A DNA stretch of 64,000 bases from Triplophysa rosa (GCF_024868665.1 NC_079893.1:16337055-16401054); one strand, 5' to 3'; shown: positions 11,048 to 22,016, counted from the first letter of the stretch. The notes: generated from the sequence alone by a model not told the origin. Made by a program: numbers and translations.

Positions 11048-13043
11048 CAGAGGTGGGTAGAGTAGCCAAAATCTTAAAAGTACAAGTAACTAGAGAAATT
11101 GTTACTCAAGTAAAAGTCACTAGTTTAAAAATTACTTGAGTAAAAGTAAAAAAGTATGCAATGAAAAAACTACTCAAGTAGTGTTGTGGAAAAATATCAG
11201 TCTTGTAGTTCAAAAAATTTCTCAGACAAGGAAGGTCCGGGTGTCAAGGAGTTAACTTTATTTGCTCGAGCCAAACAAAGTGAGATGTTCCAAGTCATCT
11301 AAAAACCAAGTGTTTTCCAGTCTACAGTTATAGTAAAATTTCTGAAAGGTGGTCTCTTCTGAAACCAATCAGGTATTTTCCTGTTATCTCTTATTTTTAT
11401 TAACCAATTGTTAATTGCCTGCCACCAATAAGTCCCAGGTAACAAGGTACGTATCTAATGGTGGTACGCTGGTTATTACATAATTTTTAAAATAATTTGC
11501 ATACAATGGTTACTACACGAGACCACCAAACAAGCCATGGTCTCCATCCGAGACGGCGTGGCATCCGTGCGTAATCATGGTTACTTTTAAACAGTGGAAA
11601 ATCCCCAGGTTTCAGAGAGAGCACAACAGGCTTCAAACTTTAGGCCTCTAAAAACATCACTGGATTTTACCTTGTTTCATTGTGCTCAAATGTGCTTTAA
11701 ACATGCTTAAAGTGACATTAAGTGCATTTATATGAACAATCATTGGTTACAGGTACAGATTGTGTCATTAAATCATCAATTCTTCTTCAAATAATCAAAT
11801 TATCATCATAAACCTACTTATATGTAATTATTCTTATTGAATATGATTTCAAATCAACCCATCTATGTACTAATGTTCCTATGAATACTTCTCAATACTT
11901 TTTAGGTATTTTATCAAGTGCATTCATAACTGTGGTGAAAAACAGTGCTCAATACATGTAAATTACATCTATATGTGCTCAGAAATTACACAATAGTAGC
12001 TAGTTACTTAGTTACTTTGTATCTGATTATATAGGCCTACTACATAAAATTAATATTAACGCCAATATTTGAATATTACATTTTAATCAATATTTTTAAT
12101 TATCATAAGCAGATATCTTTGCAATATAATAGAGAGACTAAATAATAGACAAACACAGAAGAGACAAGCATTTCTGTAAATTTCATCTAGTCCGGATGTC
12201 AATGTAGTTTACACAACTTATTTAGAATAATAGACCATGTCAAACTAAAGCATTAACTAAACTCAGAGCATTTCCTAGTGCTCTCTTAAATGAAATACAC
12301 ATTTTTGAACAAAGCTCATGTTTTCTCGTGCTGTGTCACGTGTGTGTTGTGAAACGCTCTTACTTGTAAACAAACAGTAAACAGTGACCCACACGCCCAT
12401 CAACAAGTTTTCTTCCTTCTGTTCTTCAAATGTATATTTCTGCAGGCCCACGTCTCTTTGTCTGACAGGTAACGTGCATGTTGCTGTGTCTGACGCATGG
12501 GTGCGCGCATATGGCGGGCATTTATCATTGCTGGCAAACAATATGACACATTTGCAGTTTTGATTGTATAGATATAGATTAATATCCACTTCATCCAATG
12601 CTCTTTGTGTTCTGCGTGTTCTTAAATTTCGCGCTACGAGGAGTGAGTAATCCTGCTTCAGATGATTCAGATCGTGCTGCGAACTGAACAAATCATTTGA
12701 ACTGATTCATTAGCCTATTCAAATGGTTTTGCCCATTGTTCAATTAATGCTTTCAAAAGAATCGACTCAAAAGAATCGATCACTCGGGAATGCCCGTAAA
12801 AAGAGACGACAACCTTGAAATAAACAACGCGTTTTAAAAAGCATATTTTAAAATGAAGGAACGAAGGAACGTCAGGCAATGTAAGTTATGTAACGAAGTA
12901 AAAGTACAGATTTTCTATTAGAAATTTACTCAAGTAAGAGTAAAAGTACACACTTTTAATTTTACTTAAAAAGTACATATTTTACAAAATGTTACTTAAG
13001 TAAATGTAACGAAGTAAATGTAGCGCGTTACTACCCACCTCTG
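11048..13043. mobile_element. Non-autonomous hAT element, copy 1 (interrupted)
   Basis: Ends CAGAGGTGGGTAG and CTACCCACCTCTG with near-perfect 8-bp duplications CACATGTG (11040-11047) and CCCATGTG (13044-13051). Homologous along its length to 33312-34512. The subterminal parts repeat AAGTAAAAGTA and ACTCAAGTA motifs. A further 813-bp insertion sits at 11182-11994. No transposase; the short frames near 12275-12691 are shared with copy 2 but look non-functional. Confidence 0.9.
11182..11994. mobile_element. Insertion in hAT copy 1, possibly a solo LTR
   Basis: Absent from the second hAT copy, so comparison defines it precisely. It is 813 bp, flanked by AGTAG (11177-11181 and 11995-11999), a 5-bp duplication. 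It begins TGTTGTGG and ends ACACAAT. The 5-bp duplication and TG start suggest a solo LTR, but the 3' end is not the usual CA, so the class is uncertain. Confidence 0.6.
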
Positions 13044-13985
13044 CCCATGTGCTGTTTCACTTACTCTGGCGTTGCGTATTAAGCCTGCCAAAACTCAAAT
13101 GAAATCGCAAATCCCTTTGCATTTGCGTTTCCTCTGACTTGTACAGAAACCAACCTGTCAATCAATGGCGGGGGTGGGCTTATTCAACGGGGCGTGTTTG
13201 TATCGGGAAGTGACATCATTCACCGTCGACTGGAACTTAAGTAGATACATGTGATCAGGGGCGCAACTGCACATTTTCTGAGGGGTATGCGAGATCAGTA
13301 TTGGCGCCCCCCCATCGGCCACCCCAATATTGAAAACACACAACAAATAAAAAATCCGCAGACAAGTTGTATATTACCTTTGGAGTCATTCTATTTTACA
13401 TCATGTGAAGGTGACAATCAGATTTGCATCTATAACAGAAGCATAAAGGTTTCCTTTTACAGAAACACTTTTCCAACTACTTCACAGTGTAACAGATACA
13501 TAATTCTGAATAGATAAATAATAATCTGAAAAATAATTAAACAAAGGAGCAAAAAGTAGTAAAAGTACATGAAGTTTATGTTCAGACATACACAATAAAT
13601 TAGGGCAGAAACTAACAATTATTTTAATAACCGTATAATTGGACGATTGTTTTTTTTTATTAATCGGATAACAGGCTAAACAGTTTTTAAATTGATCTTT
13701 TGCTTATAATAACTAAATAAGACTTCAAATAAGGCTATTTATTGTATTCTTTGAAAAGTGAGTTTCACTTATGTAGTCTAGAATTTTGATATTTAAAACC
13801 TTTAACAAAAAAACTTGTTAATTTTAAACAATAAAACTTCTTTAAATATCCCAAATATCGAGTTGTAGCCCATTAGAGATGTGCTGATGAGGAAATAAAC
13901 TTATTTTGATCTTTAAAGTTATACATTTAGATTATTCCCTTTCCTTCAACAAAAAGTATTATTAACATTATTTATTATTATCAGA
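13044..13985. other. Unassigned stretch between gag and pol of the Mag-like element
   Basis: Expected to hold the nucleocapsid and protease, but none is recognisable. A GGGGCGCAACTGC / GGCGCCCCCCC segment at 13258-13325 looks like foreign repeat sequence, followed by AT-rich DNA. Probably an old insertion that replaced the protease region. Confidence 0.35.
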
Positions 13986-13990
13986 ATAAG

Positions 13991-14266
13991 GTGAAAAACA
14001 GAGAATATCATCTCATGCTTGTAGTGGTTCCAGACGGACACGATTCTGTGTTAGGAGACACAGCATGCGAAGACCTAGGCTTAGTTAAAAGAGTGTACAA
14101 CGGAAAAGAAGAAAACACACAGGAGAGAGTAAATAACCTAGTGAAACAGTTTCCTGACATCTTTGAAGGGTTTGGTGTGCTACCATTAACGTATAAGATA
14201 AAGTTGAAAGAAGATGCAAAGCCAGTAGTTCATGCGCCGAGATGGCTTCCTGCTCCACTTCGATAA
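13991..14266 (+). pseudogene. pol: Pol fragment before RT (protease-RT linker) of the Mag-like element
   Basis: 91 codons with HLMLVVVPDGHDSVLGDTAC, the end of a protease domain, followed by LVKQFPDIFEGFGVLPL and PRWLPAPLR, which lead into RT in Gypsy elements. The frame is cut by a stop and a SINE inserted at 14275. Pol continues beyond the SINE at about 14442. Confidence 0.8.
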
Positions 14267-14274
14267 AAGCTAAA

Positions 14275-14422
14275 AACATTTACATTTTACATTTATGCAT
14301 TTGGCAGACGCTTTTATCCAAAGCGACTTACATTGCTTTATCCTATGCATTTATACATAGGCATGTGCAATCCCTGGGATCGAACCCACAACCAATGCTC
14401 TTACCACTGAGCTACAGGAAAG
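14275..14422 (-). mobile_element. tRNA-derived SINE (minus strand)
   Basis: On the minus strand it begins with a tRNA-like head: A box TAGCTCAGTGGTAAGAG and B box GGGTTCGATCCC (plus positions 14376-14387). It ends with a tail matching the 3' end of the LINE at 16365 (GTAAGTCGCTTTG, GCGTCTGCYAAATG, repeated AAATGTAAA). It sits in the pol gene of the Mag-like element, and the target motif CAGAACTAGAAAGG is repeated after it. The arrangement resembles cypriniform tRNA SINEs that use an L2 tail. Confidence 0.85.
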
Positions 14423-14441
14423 CAGAACTAGAAAGGAACTA

Positions 14442-15164
14442 GAACAGAAAAACAGAACTAGAAAGGATGACATTAATGGGAGTCATAGAAAAAGTGGAAC
14501 AACCAACAGAATAGGTGAATTACATGGTCTGTGTGAAAAAAACAAATGGTGATCTACGTGTGTGTGTATGGACCCAAAAGACTTAAATGCAAACATTCAG
14601 AGGGAACATTATCAGATTCCAACACGGGAAGAAATTATTAGTGAAATGGGAGGAGCAAAATTCTTCACAAAACTGGATACATCCCAGGGCTTTTGGCAAC
14701 TGAAACTGCACGAAGACAGCACACATTATTGCACATTTAAAACTCCTTTCGGTCGGTATTCTTTTTTGAGGATGCCTTTTGGAATCTCTTCGGCTCCGGA
14801 TGTATTTCATAAAGCCATGCAGCACATGATTGAGGGAATACAAGGAGTGCGTGTCTATATGGACGACATAATATTGTGGGGATCCACAATTGAGCAACAT
14901 AATGAGAGGCTGATGGAAGTACTACAGCGAGTTCAGAAGTATGGGCCGAAACTGAATAAAGAGAAGTGTCAATTTGGAGTAAAGGAAATCACATTTCTGG
15001 GAGACAAGTTGTTAGAGAGAGGTGTTGAACCAGATCAGAGTACGATACAAGCAATTCTTAACATGCCCAGACCCACAGACAAAGAAGGCTGTACAACGAG
15101 TGATGGGGATGATAAACTTCATACGAAAGTTCATACCGAATCTCTTGAAAGACAGTGTACATGA
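14442..15164 (+). pseudogene. pol: Reverse transcriptase domain of the Mag-like element
   Basis: The frame resumes after the SINE. An in-frame TAG near 14511 breaks it, then 14562-15164 is open. It carries MDPKDLNANIQREHYQIPT, TKLDTSQGFWQL, MPFGISSAPDVF and the catalytic YMDD (14856-14867). The end is frameshifted near 15085: the thumb and connection region continues in another frame (RVMGMINFIRKFIPN at about 15097-15144). The catalytic core is preserved but the protein cannot be made whole. Confidence 0.9.
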
Positions 15165-15817
15165 GAGAAATGTTGCAAAACAAGAGCATTCAAGTGGACA
15201 GTGAATGGGATCACTTAAAGACTCTTCTAACTACAGAAACAGTACTGACTTTCTTTGATACAACAAAAAGGATAAAGATTTCAACAGATGCATCTAAGGA
15301 TGGATTAGGTGTGGTGCTTCCACAAGCAGAGGGAGAAAACTGGAGGCCAGTTGCATATGCCTCAAGAACGATGACTTCAGCGGCGTGTCGATATGCTCAA
15401 ATAGAAAAAGAATGCCTTGGATTGGTGTATGGTGTGGAAAAGTTTCACAGCTACGTGTACGGACTTCCAACTTTTGTGGCAGAGACGGACCACAAACCAT
15501 TAATAGCCATCATCAAGAAAAACTTGAACGAGATGTCCCCAAGAATCCAACGGCTGATGATGAAGCTTCAAAGGTATGATTTTTATTTAATCTACACTCC
15601 AGGAAAGTACATAGTGCTGGCAGATGCCCTGCCCAGAGCATATACGCAAAGAGAAAAATCTCAGGAGAGCTCCACAGAGGCTGATGTGACTCTTCATGTA
15701 AACATGGAGAGTCACATGGAGAGTCACACGCTCTTCCAGTATCCGATACGAAGTCCAAGCAAATTGCAGGTGAGACAGCAAAAGACAAGGATCTACAAAT
15801 GGTCATTAAACATCTGA
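15155..15817 (+). pseudogene. pol: RNase H domain of the Mag-like element
   Basis: Open for 220 codons in the frame after the shift. ISTDASKDGLGVVL holds the first catalytic aspartate, YAQIEKECLGLVYGVEKF the catalytic glutamate, and ETDHKPL the next aspartate. The tail (YTPGKYIVLADALPRA) is the usual boundary to the integrase. A large part of RNase H is thus intact although it is split from RT by a frameshift. Confidence 0.88.
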
Positions 15818-16360
15818 ATGAGGGATGGCCAAGAGGAGCGTGTTCTCAGTACTACAACATAAGATCAGAACTGAGTGTTGTCAAAGGACTGTTACTGAGA
15901 CAAAACTGAATTGTTATACCTCAATCACTGAGACCAGATATGATGAGAAGACTGCATGAGGGACACCTAGGAGCAGAAAAGTGCAAGAGGAGAGCCAGAA
16001 CAGCTGTCTATTGGCCAAGGATGAATGGTGACATTGACAGAATGGTGTCAAGCTGTGAGATCTGCTTAAAGCATCAAGCAAAGCAGCAAAAGGAGCCAAT
16101 GATCATAATATACCCACCTTCGGAGCCATGGCAAAAAATTGGAACTGACTTGTTTGATTACAAGCAAGTAATTGATTACCTGTCATTGATTACCTGTCAA
16201 ACTATCCAGAGATGGCACTTCTCCCGAATACATCTGCTGCCTGTGTAATTAAGCACATGAAACCAATCTTTGCAAGACACGGCATCCCACAGATGGTCTG
16301 CAGTGACAACGGGCCGTGCTACAGTAGCAAATAATTCCAGGACTTTGCTGTGGAGTATGG
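15818..16360 (+). pseudogene. pol: Integrase N-terminal half of the Mag-like element
   Basis: The HHCC finger is visible (LHEGHLGAEKC, then CEICLKHQ) at about 15950-16075, followed by GTDLFDYKQ, which holds the first core aspartate. A 14-base direct duplication (ATTGATTACCTGTC, 16171-16198) shifts the frame. CSDNGPCYSSK with the second aspartate is in a different frame near 16300, followed by a stop. The domain is cut at 16361 by a LINE. Confidence 0.8.
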
Positions 16361-16364
16361 TTTT

Positions 16365-17366
16365 ACATTTACATTTAGTCATTTAGCAGACGTTTTATAC
16401 AAAGCGACTTACAGATGAGGGAAACAATGGAAGCAATTGGAACAACATAAGGACAACAAAAAGCATAAGTGCAATAAAAGAAAATTGTTCTCACATAGCC
16501 TATCACAGTGTACAGAGCTAAGTTTTTTTTTTATTATTTTTTAAAGAGTAGAAAAGAGATAGAAGTCAGAACTGATCAGTCAGGTGTTGACGGAAGAGAT
16601 GTGTTTTCAGACGGCTCTTAAAGATGGCTACAGAATCTGCTGATCTTGTAGCAGCGGTCAGGTCATTCCATAAATGTGGAACCGATCCCGAGAAGGTACG
16701 TGAGAGAGATTTTTTACCTTTTTGGGATGGCACCACAAGACGTCATTCGTTTGCGGAGCGTAGGGATCTGGCGGGTATATAAGTCTGCATTAGCGAGTGA
16801 AGGTAAGGGGGTGCCAAGTCAGTGGTGGTCTTGTAGGCCAGGAGCAGAGTCTTGAATTTGATTCGAGTGACTATAGGGAGCCAATGTAACTTAGTGAAGA
16901 GAGGAGTGACGTGCGCTCTCTTCGGTTCATTGAAGACAACTCTTGCCGCCGCATTCTGGATCATCTGTAGAGGTTTGGTTGTGCAAGCTGGAAGTCCAGC
17001 CAGTAGCGCATTGCAGTAGTCCAGTCTGGACAGAACAAGAGCCTGGACTAGGACTTGCGTGGCATGCTGGGATAGGAAAGGTGTAATTTTCCTAATATTG
17101 TAGAGGATGAATCTACAGGACTGGGTGGTGCTGGCAACATGATCAGTGAAGTTAAGCCGATCATCGATCACCACTTCCAGGTTTCTGGCCGTTCTGGAAG
17201 ATGTGATGGTTGATGGAGAAGTTGTGATGACTCTTTGTGTCGGCTGGGATTACAAGCAGTTCTGTTTTAGCAAGGTTCAGCTGCAGGTGATAGTCGTTCA
17301 TCCAGAGCGAGATGTCAGCTAGGCATGCTGAAATGCATGCAGAAACAGTCGGATCGTCAGGCTGAA
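16365..17366 (-). mobile_element. 5'-truncated L2/CR1-type LINE in the integrase region (minus strand)
   Basis: On the minus strand it encodes the C-terminal part of a non-LTR RT in two frames (17454-17161 and 17174-16743): NLAKTELLVIPA, then SRLDYCNALLAGLP, IQNAAARVVFN and LHWLPI, hallmarks of L2/CR1-like thumb regions. The 3' tail at 16365-16410 (minus: GCGACTT... TAAATGACTAAATGTAAATGT) is shared with the SINE at 14275. It splits the integrase between a TTTT at 16361 and AAACATG at 17372. Confidence 0.85.
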
Positions 17367-17379
17367 ATTTTAAACATGT

Positions 17380-17863
17380 TACATCCAGCCCGCTATACCC
17401 CCAATCTAATGGAAAAGCGGAGAAGGGAGTACACATAGTAAAACAACTACTCAAGAAGGCAGTGAGCAGTAAAGGGGATCCGTACTTAGCATTGCTGAAC
17501 TATCGTGCCTCCCCACTGGAACATGGTATGTCTCCTGCTGAGATTTTAATGGGACGCAAATTGCGCACCACACTGCCTTACGTAACAAAGAAAAACAAAA
17601 ACAGAGCCTGGAGAAAGAAACAAATGTGTCTGAAACAGAGACAGAAAGCAAATTATGACAAGACATCCAGAAGTCTACGACCACTAGCTACAAAAGACAC
17701 AGTAAGACCCGAGAATAACAATACCTGGAATAAAAGGGCCACAGTCCTAGAGGAAGTTAACCCGAGATCCTACACAGTCAAAACAGAAGATGGACAAATC
17801 CTAAGAAGGAATAGAAGGAGTCTGTTAAAAAAAACAAGAAACAATGCCAGAGGAACATTCTGA
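17380..17863 (+). pseudogene. pol: Integrase C-terminal half of the Mag-like element
   Basis: Resumes after the LINE with a Y-P-Q-S-N-G-K-A-E-K segment (about 17395-17425) holding the catalytic glutamate. It continues open at 17462-17863 with YLALLNYRASPLEHGMSP, typical of the integrase end, then a basic tail. The nested LINE and upstream stop mean no functional integrase. Confidence 0.85.
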
Positions 17864-18223
17864 AAACGAAAAACAGACAGTGAAACACTGCCTACGACAC
17901 AAGGAACATCACCAGTCATAGACAATAGAAAGAAAGATGAAGAAATACACTTACCTGAACAGAGAAGATGCAAACGCACAATTAAGCCTCCTGATAGACT
18001 TAATTTGTGAATGAAACTTGAAGATTAAAGTGAACAAAGACGCTTTAAGCATTTACAAAGTTTATGGTAAAAGAAGATTGAAATCTGTAAAAAGAATGTG
18101 ACATACAAATTAATGGTTGATACGAATGTTGTTGGTTAAACTGTATAATATAGTGAATGTAATGTTTACAATATTGACAAGTTATTTTGTTGTTATCTAA
18201 GTGTTCTGTAATTGAAAGGACTT

Positions 18224-18238
18224 ATAAAGAAAAGGGGA
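18224..18238 (+). promoter_or_regulatory. Polypurine tract of the Mag-like element
   Basis: AAAGAAAAGGGGA, a purine run directly before the TGTCATG start of the right LTR at 18239. Its place confirms where the right LTR begins before element B interrupts it. Confidence 0.8.
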
Positions 18239-18245
18239 TGTCATG

Positions 18246-19165
18246 TATGGCAAGCCGAATTAGCTTTTAATCATTCTCAGGATATGAATTTTTGATATCA
18301 ACAATTCAATTTTTACTAGTAAAAATTATAATTCTTGATATCAACAATTCAATTTTTACTAGTACCAATTGTTATTTTTGATATCAGTAATTACATTTTC
18401 ACTAGTAAAAATGTGAATTCTTGATATCAACAATGACGTCATCACTCGCAGAAATGTACATTCATGATATCAAAAATTCAATTTCAACTAGTAAAAAACA
18501 TCATTCTTGATATCTGTAATTGCATTTTTACTAGTTAAATGTCACAATAGGCTGCCATTCAAATTCAATTTCAAATATCAATAATTCATTTCTTACATGT
18601 TAAAAATCTTATCAGAAATAGATATCAGAAATCCAATTCTTACTAGTAAAAAACATAATTTTTGATATCAACAATTGTGTGGTTACTAGTGGCAATGTCT
18701 ATTCTTGATATCAACAATTGAATTACTACATGTAAAAATGCCAATTTCTGATATCAATAATTACATTTTCACTAGTGACAATGTTAATTCTTGATATCAA
18801 CAATGTGATTGTTACTAGTAAGAAAGCCATTTTAGATATCTACAATTACTCTCATATTTATTGATATCTGAAATATATTTCCTGATATCAGAAATACCAA
18901 ATGCAACATGTTAAAATTCATTTACAGATATCAAGAATGAGCATTTCAACTAGTAAAAATTGAATTCTTGATATCAGAAATTGGTATTTTTACATGTAAG
19001 AAAGTAATTATTGATATCAAAAATTATGTTTTTACTAGTAAAAAATACATTGTTGATATGTGTATTAGGAATTTTAACTAGTAAAAATGTAATTACTGAT
19101 ATCTTAAATTATATTTTAACTAGTAAAAATATGTTTACAGATATCTAGAAAAACAATTTCTACAG
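18246..19165. repeat. Left inverted-repeat array of element B
   Basis: Alternating palindromes GATATC and ACTAGT, each about 21-22 bp from the next, over about 920 bp. ACTAGT is sometimes replaced by another palindrome, ACATGT. A typical unit is GATATC, 15 bases (AACAATTCAATTTTT), ACTAGT, 16 bases. One CRE-like TGACGTCA sits at 18434-18441. Confidence 0.9.
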
Positions 19166-19626
19166 GTAAAAATGCAAACGGTAATGAGTTAATAAATATT
19201 AATGAGTGTGTGTTCTTTTTTCACACTACACCTTTACGCCACCTACAGGCAAAAAATGTAGGAACAACATCCATATGAAGATGTTTCTTATGTTTCTTGT
19301 TTTATTAATTTATTTAAGATCAGTTCCTGAGATGAAAAAAATGTAATCTCGCTTGATTTCACTTTTATTTTTTTCCTTTTTGTTTATTGCTTAAAGTATA
19401 ATTTAGCTACATTATGTGCATTTGACCATTACAGGCTGTAATTTACAATAATAGACTTTAAACTGATGATTTCTTAGCCTTACACAATTATATCCATTTG
19501 TATTAACTATGGAAACACCCCAGAATCAACACTTTTAAATTAAACAAGTTTAATTGAAATATTAAAATACCTTTAGTACACTGCTCAAAACATTTGAAGT
19601 ATCAGGGTGAAATCCCCAGATCTAAT
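19166..19626. other. Inner element B sequence before the LINE
   Basis: AT-rich unique-looking DNA between the left array and the L2 insertion. No frame or repeat recognised. Confidence 0.4.
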
Positions 19627-19640
19627 CAGATGCCTTAGGA

Positions 19641-22016
19641 ATGGCTTTCAAAGACACTCTTAACTCCATGGGCATTAGTCAACATGTGTCAGGACCCACT
19701 CACCTTCGTAATCATACTTTAGATTTAATACTGTCTTACGGTATAAATGTGGACGACGTTAAAATCCTTCAGCAGAGTGAAGACATTTCGGATCATTATC
19801 TGGTATTATGTTTGCTTCACTGGCCTACGGCTGCAAATAAAACTCATTGTTACAAATATGGTAGAACAATAACTTCAACTACCAAAGATGCGTTTCTCGA
19901 TAATCTGCCCGAATTGTCTCAAATCATGAGAAATAACGTTGAAGATCTTGACATTACCACTGAAAATTTTAATTCCACCTTCTCGGTAACGCTAGACAAA
20001 GTTGCTCCACTACGTTTAAAGAAGATTAAAAATGGCAGCCCCACACCGTGGTATAATGAACACACTCAGGCTCTAAAGAAAGCGGCCCGAAAAATGGAGC
20101 GCAACTTTAAGAAAACTAAATTAGAGGTATTTCGTACAGCATGGAAGGATAGTATTCGAAAATACAGGAAAGCCCTAAAAACTTCTAGATCCGCCTACTT
20201 TTCATCACTAATAGAAGAAAACCAGCACAACCCTAGGTTTTTATTTAACACGGTGGCTAAATTAACAAAAAATAAATCGTCAGTGACTTCTGATCCTGTA
20301 TATCAGCATAGCAGTGATGAATTTATGAACTACTTCACATATAAAATCCAAGATATTAGAGAAAAAATTATAACAATGCAATCAGAAGTGAAACCCGCTG
20401 AACAAACTAACTACAGCGCCCTTAAGGAGAAAATGCAATTATTTTATACCGTAGATCAAGATGAGCTGTCTAAAATTATTAGATCATCTAAATCAACAAC
20501 ATGCATACTAGACCCTATACCTACAAATCTACTGAAAGAGATGCTCCCAGAAATTATAGATCCTCTTCTTGGTATTATTAACTCATCTCTGACATTAGGA
20601 CATGTGCCTAAAGCATATAAGGTGGCTGTTATAAGGCCCCTTGTCAAAAAACCCCAACTCGACCCTAGAGAACTAAGGAACTACAGGCCTATATCGAATC
20701 TACCTTTCATATCTAAAGTTCTGGAAAAAGTAGTTTCAACTCAATTATGCTCCTTCCTCCAAAGGAATGACATCAATGAAGAATTCCAGTCTGGATTTAG
20801 AGCATGTCACAGTACAGAGACTGCTTTGATCAGAGTTACAAATGATCTGCTATTGGCGTCTGACCGAGGTTGTATCTCGTTATTGGTGCTGCTAGACCTT
20901 AGTGCTGCATTCGATACCATTGACCACAGCACACTCCTACATAGACTCGAAAATTATGTCGGCATTAAGGGAATAGCTTTGAAATGGTTTAAATCTTATT
21001 TATCCGACCGTTTTCAATTTGTAGCAATAAACAATGAGGTGTCACGCAAATCGCAAGTCCAGTACGGTGTACCACAGGGCTCAGTCTTAGGGCCTCTGCT
21101 CTTCGCATTATACATGCTACCTCTAGGAGATATAATAAAGCGACACGGAGTTAGCTTTCACTGTTATGCTGATGATACTCAACTTTATATTTCCTCGAAG
21201 CCTCATGAAACACAGCAGTTCCATCGAATAATGGAATGCATAGTCGATATAAAAAACTGGATGAGTAACAACTTTTTATTACTGAACTCGGACAAAACGG
21301 AAGTGTTACTTATTGGACCGAAAACTGCTATAAGTAACAACCAAGAATACTGTTTAACTATTGACGGATGTTCCATAAAACCCTCGTCGTCAGCAAAGAA
21401 TCTTGGCGTTCTATTCGATAGTAATCTGTCATTTGAGAGCCACGTCGCCAACACCTGTAAAATTGCGTTTTTCCATCTTAAGAATATATCTAAACTACGT
21501 CATATGCTGTCAATGTCAGATGCAGAGAAGTTAATTCATGCATTCATGACATCAAGACTAGACTACTGTAATGCACTGTTAGGTGGTTGCCCTGCAGGCT
21601 TATTACAAAAACTCCAATTGGTCCAAAACGCGGCAGCTCGAGTTCTTACACGTACAAAAAAGTATGAACATATTAGCCCGGTTCTGTCAACCTTGCACTG
21701 GTTACCTATAAAGCATCGCGTTAACTTTAAAATCTTGCTTATTACCTATAAAGCCTTACATGGTTTAGCTCCTCAGTACTTGAATGAACTCCTTTTGTAT
21801 TACAGTCCTTCACGTGCATTACGCTCTCAGGCGTCCTGTCAGTTGGTAATACCTAGAATTTCAAAATCAAGTGCAGGTGGTAGATCCTTTTCCTATCTAG
21901 CGCCTAAACTTTGGAATAGTCTTCCCTGCACTGTCCGGGAGGCAGACACACTCTGTCAGTTTAAATCTAGACTAAAGACGCATCTTTTTAATCTTGCATA
22001 CACTACTCTTCCATAA
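19641..22016 (+). CDS. L2-type LINE ORF2: endonuclease C-terminus and reverse transcriptase
   Basis: 791 open codons, the truncated remainder of a LINE ORF2. Residues 1-60 are the end of the APE-type endonuclease, including the SDH motif (EDISDHYLV). The RT follows, with NYRPISNLPFISKVLEKVV, LLDLSAAFDTIDH, GVPQGSVLGPLLF and the catalytic YADD at 509-512 (21165-21176). The thumb carries SRLDYCNALLGGCPAGL. The protein nicks target DNA and copies LINE RNA there. The frame is undamaged but lacks most of the endonuclease, so this copy cannot move itself. The 62683-63813 frame supplies the equivalent missing N-terminal part in another copy. Confidence 0.92.
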   Translation: MAFKDTLNSMGISQHVSGPTHLRNHTLDLILSYGINVDDVKILQQSEDISDHYLVLCLLHWPTAANKTHCYKYGRTITSTTKDAFLDNLPELSQIMRNNVEDLDITTENFNSTFSVTLDKVAPLRLKKIKNGSPTPWYNEHTQALKKAARKMERNFKKTKLEVFRTAWKDSIRKYRKALKTSRSAYFSSLIEENQHNPRFLFNTVAKLTKNKSSVTSDPVYQHSSDEFMNYFTYKIQDIREKIITMQSEVKPAEQTNYSALKEKMQLFYTVDQDELSKIIRSSKSTTCILDPIPTNLLKEMLPEIIDPLLGIINSSLTLGHVPKAYKVAVIRPLVKKPQLDPRELRNYRPISNLPFISKVLEKVVSTQLCSFLQRNDINEEFQSGFRACHSTETALIRVTNDLLLASDRGCISLLVLLDLSAAFDTIDHSTLLHRLENYVGIKGIALKWFKSYLSDRFQFVAINNEVSRKSQVQYGVPQGSVLGPLLFALYMLPLGDIIKRHGVSFHCYADDTQLYISSKPHETQQFHRIMECIVDIKNWMSNNFLLLNSDKTEVLLIGPKTAISNNQEYCLTIDGCSIKPSSSAKNLGVLFDSNLSFESHVANTCKIAFFHLKNISKLRHMLSMSDAEKLIHAFMTSRLDYCNALLGGCPAGLLQKLQLVQNAAARVLTRTKKYEHISPVLSTLHWLPIKHRVNFKILLITYKALHGLAPQYLNELLLYYSPSRALRSQASCQLVIPRISKSSAGGRSFSYLAPKLWNSLPCTVREADTLCQFKSRLKTHLFNLAYTTLP

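Noticed and set aside
14376..14413. tRNA gene on the minus strand
   Set aside because: A and B boxes are present but there is no acceptor stem, and the sequence continues into a LINE-type tail, so it is a SINE head. The same holds for 31448-31735 and 52708-52975.
16743..17454. Host gene on the minus strand
   Set aside because: The residues are a non-LTR RT thumb region, and the flanks are a split integrase gene, so it is a LINE fragment.
18246..19165. Regularly spaced short palindromes resembling a CRISPR array
   Set aside because: Repeats are 6-10 bp, spacers are similar to each other, the array is inverted at the other end of a transposon, and the DNA is animal.
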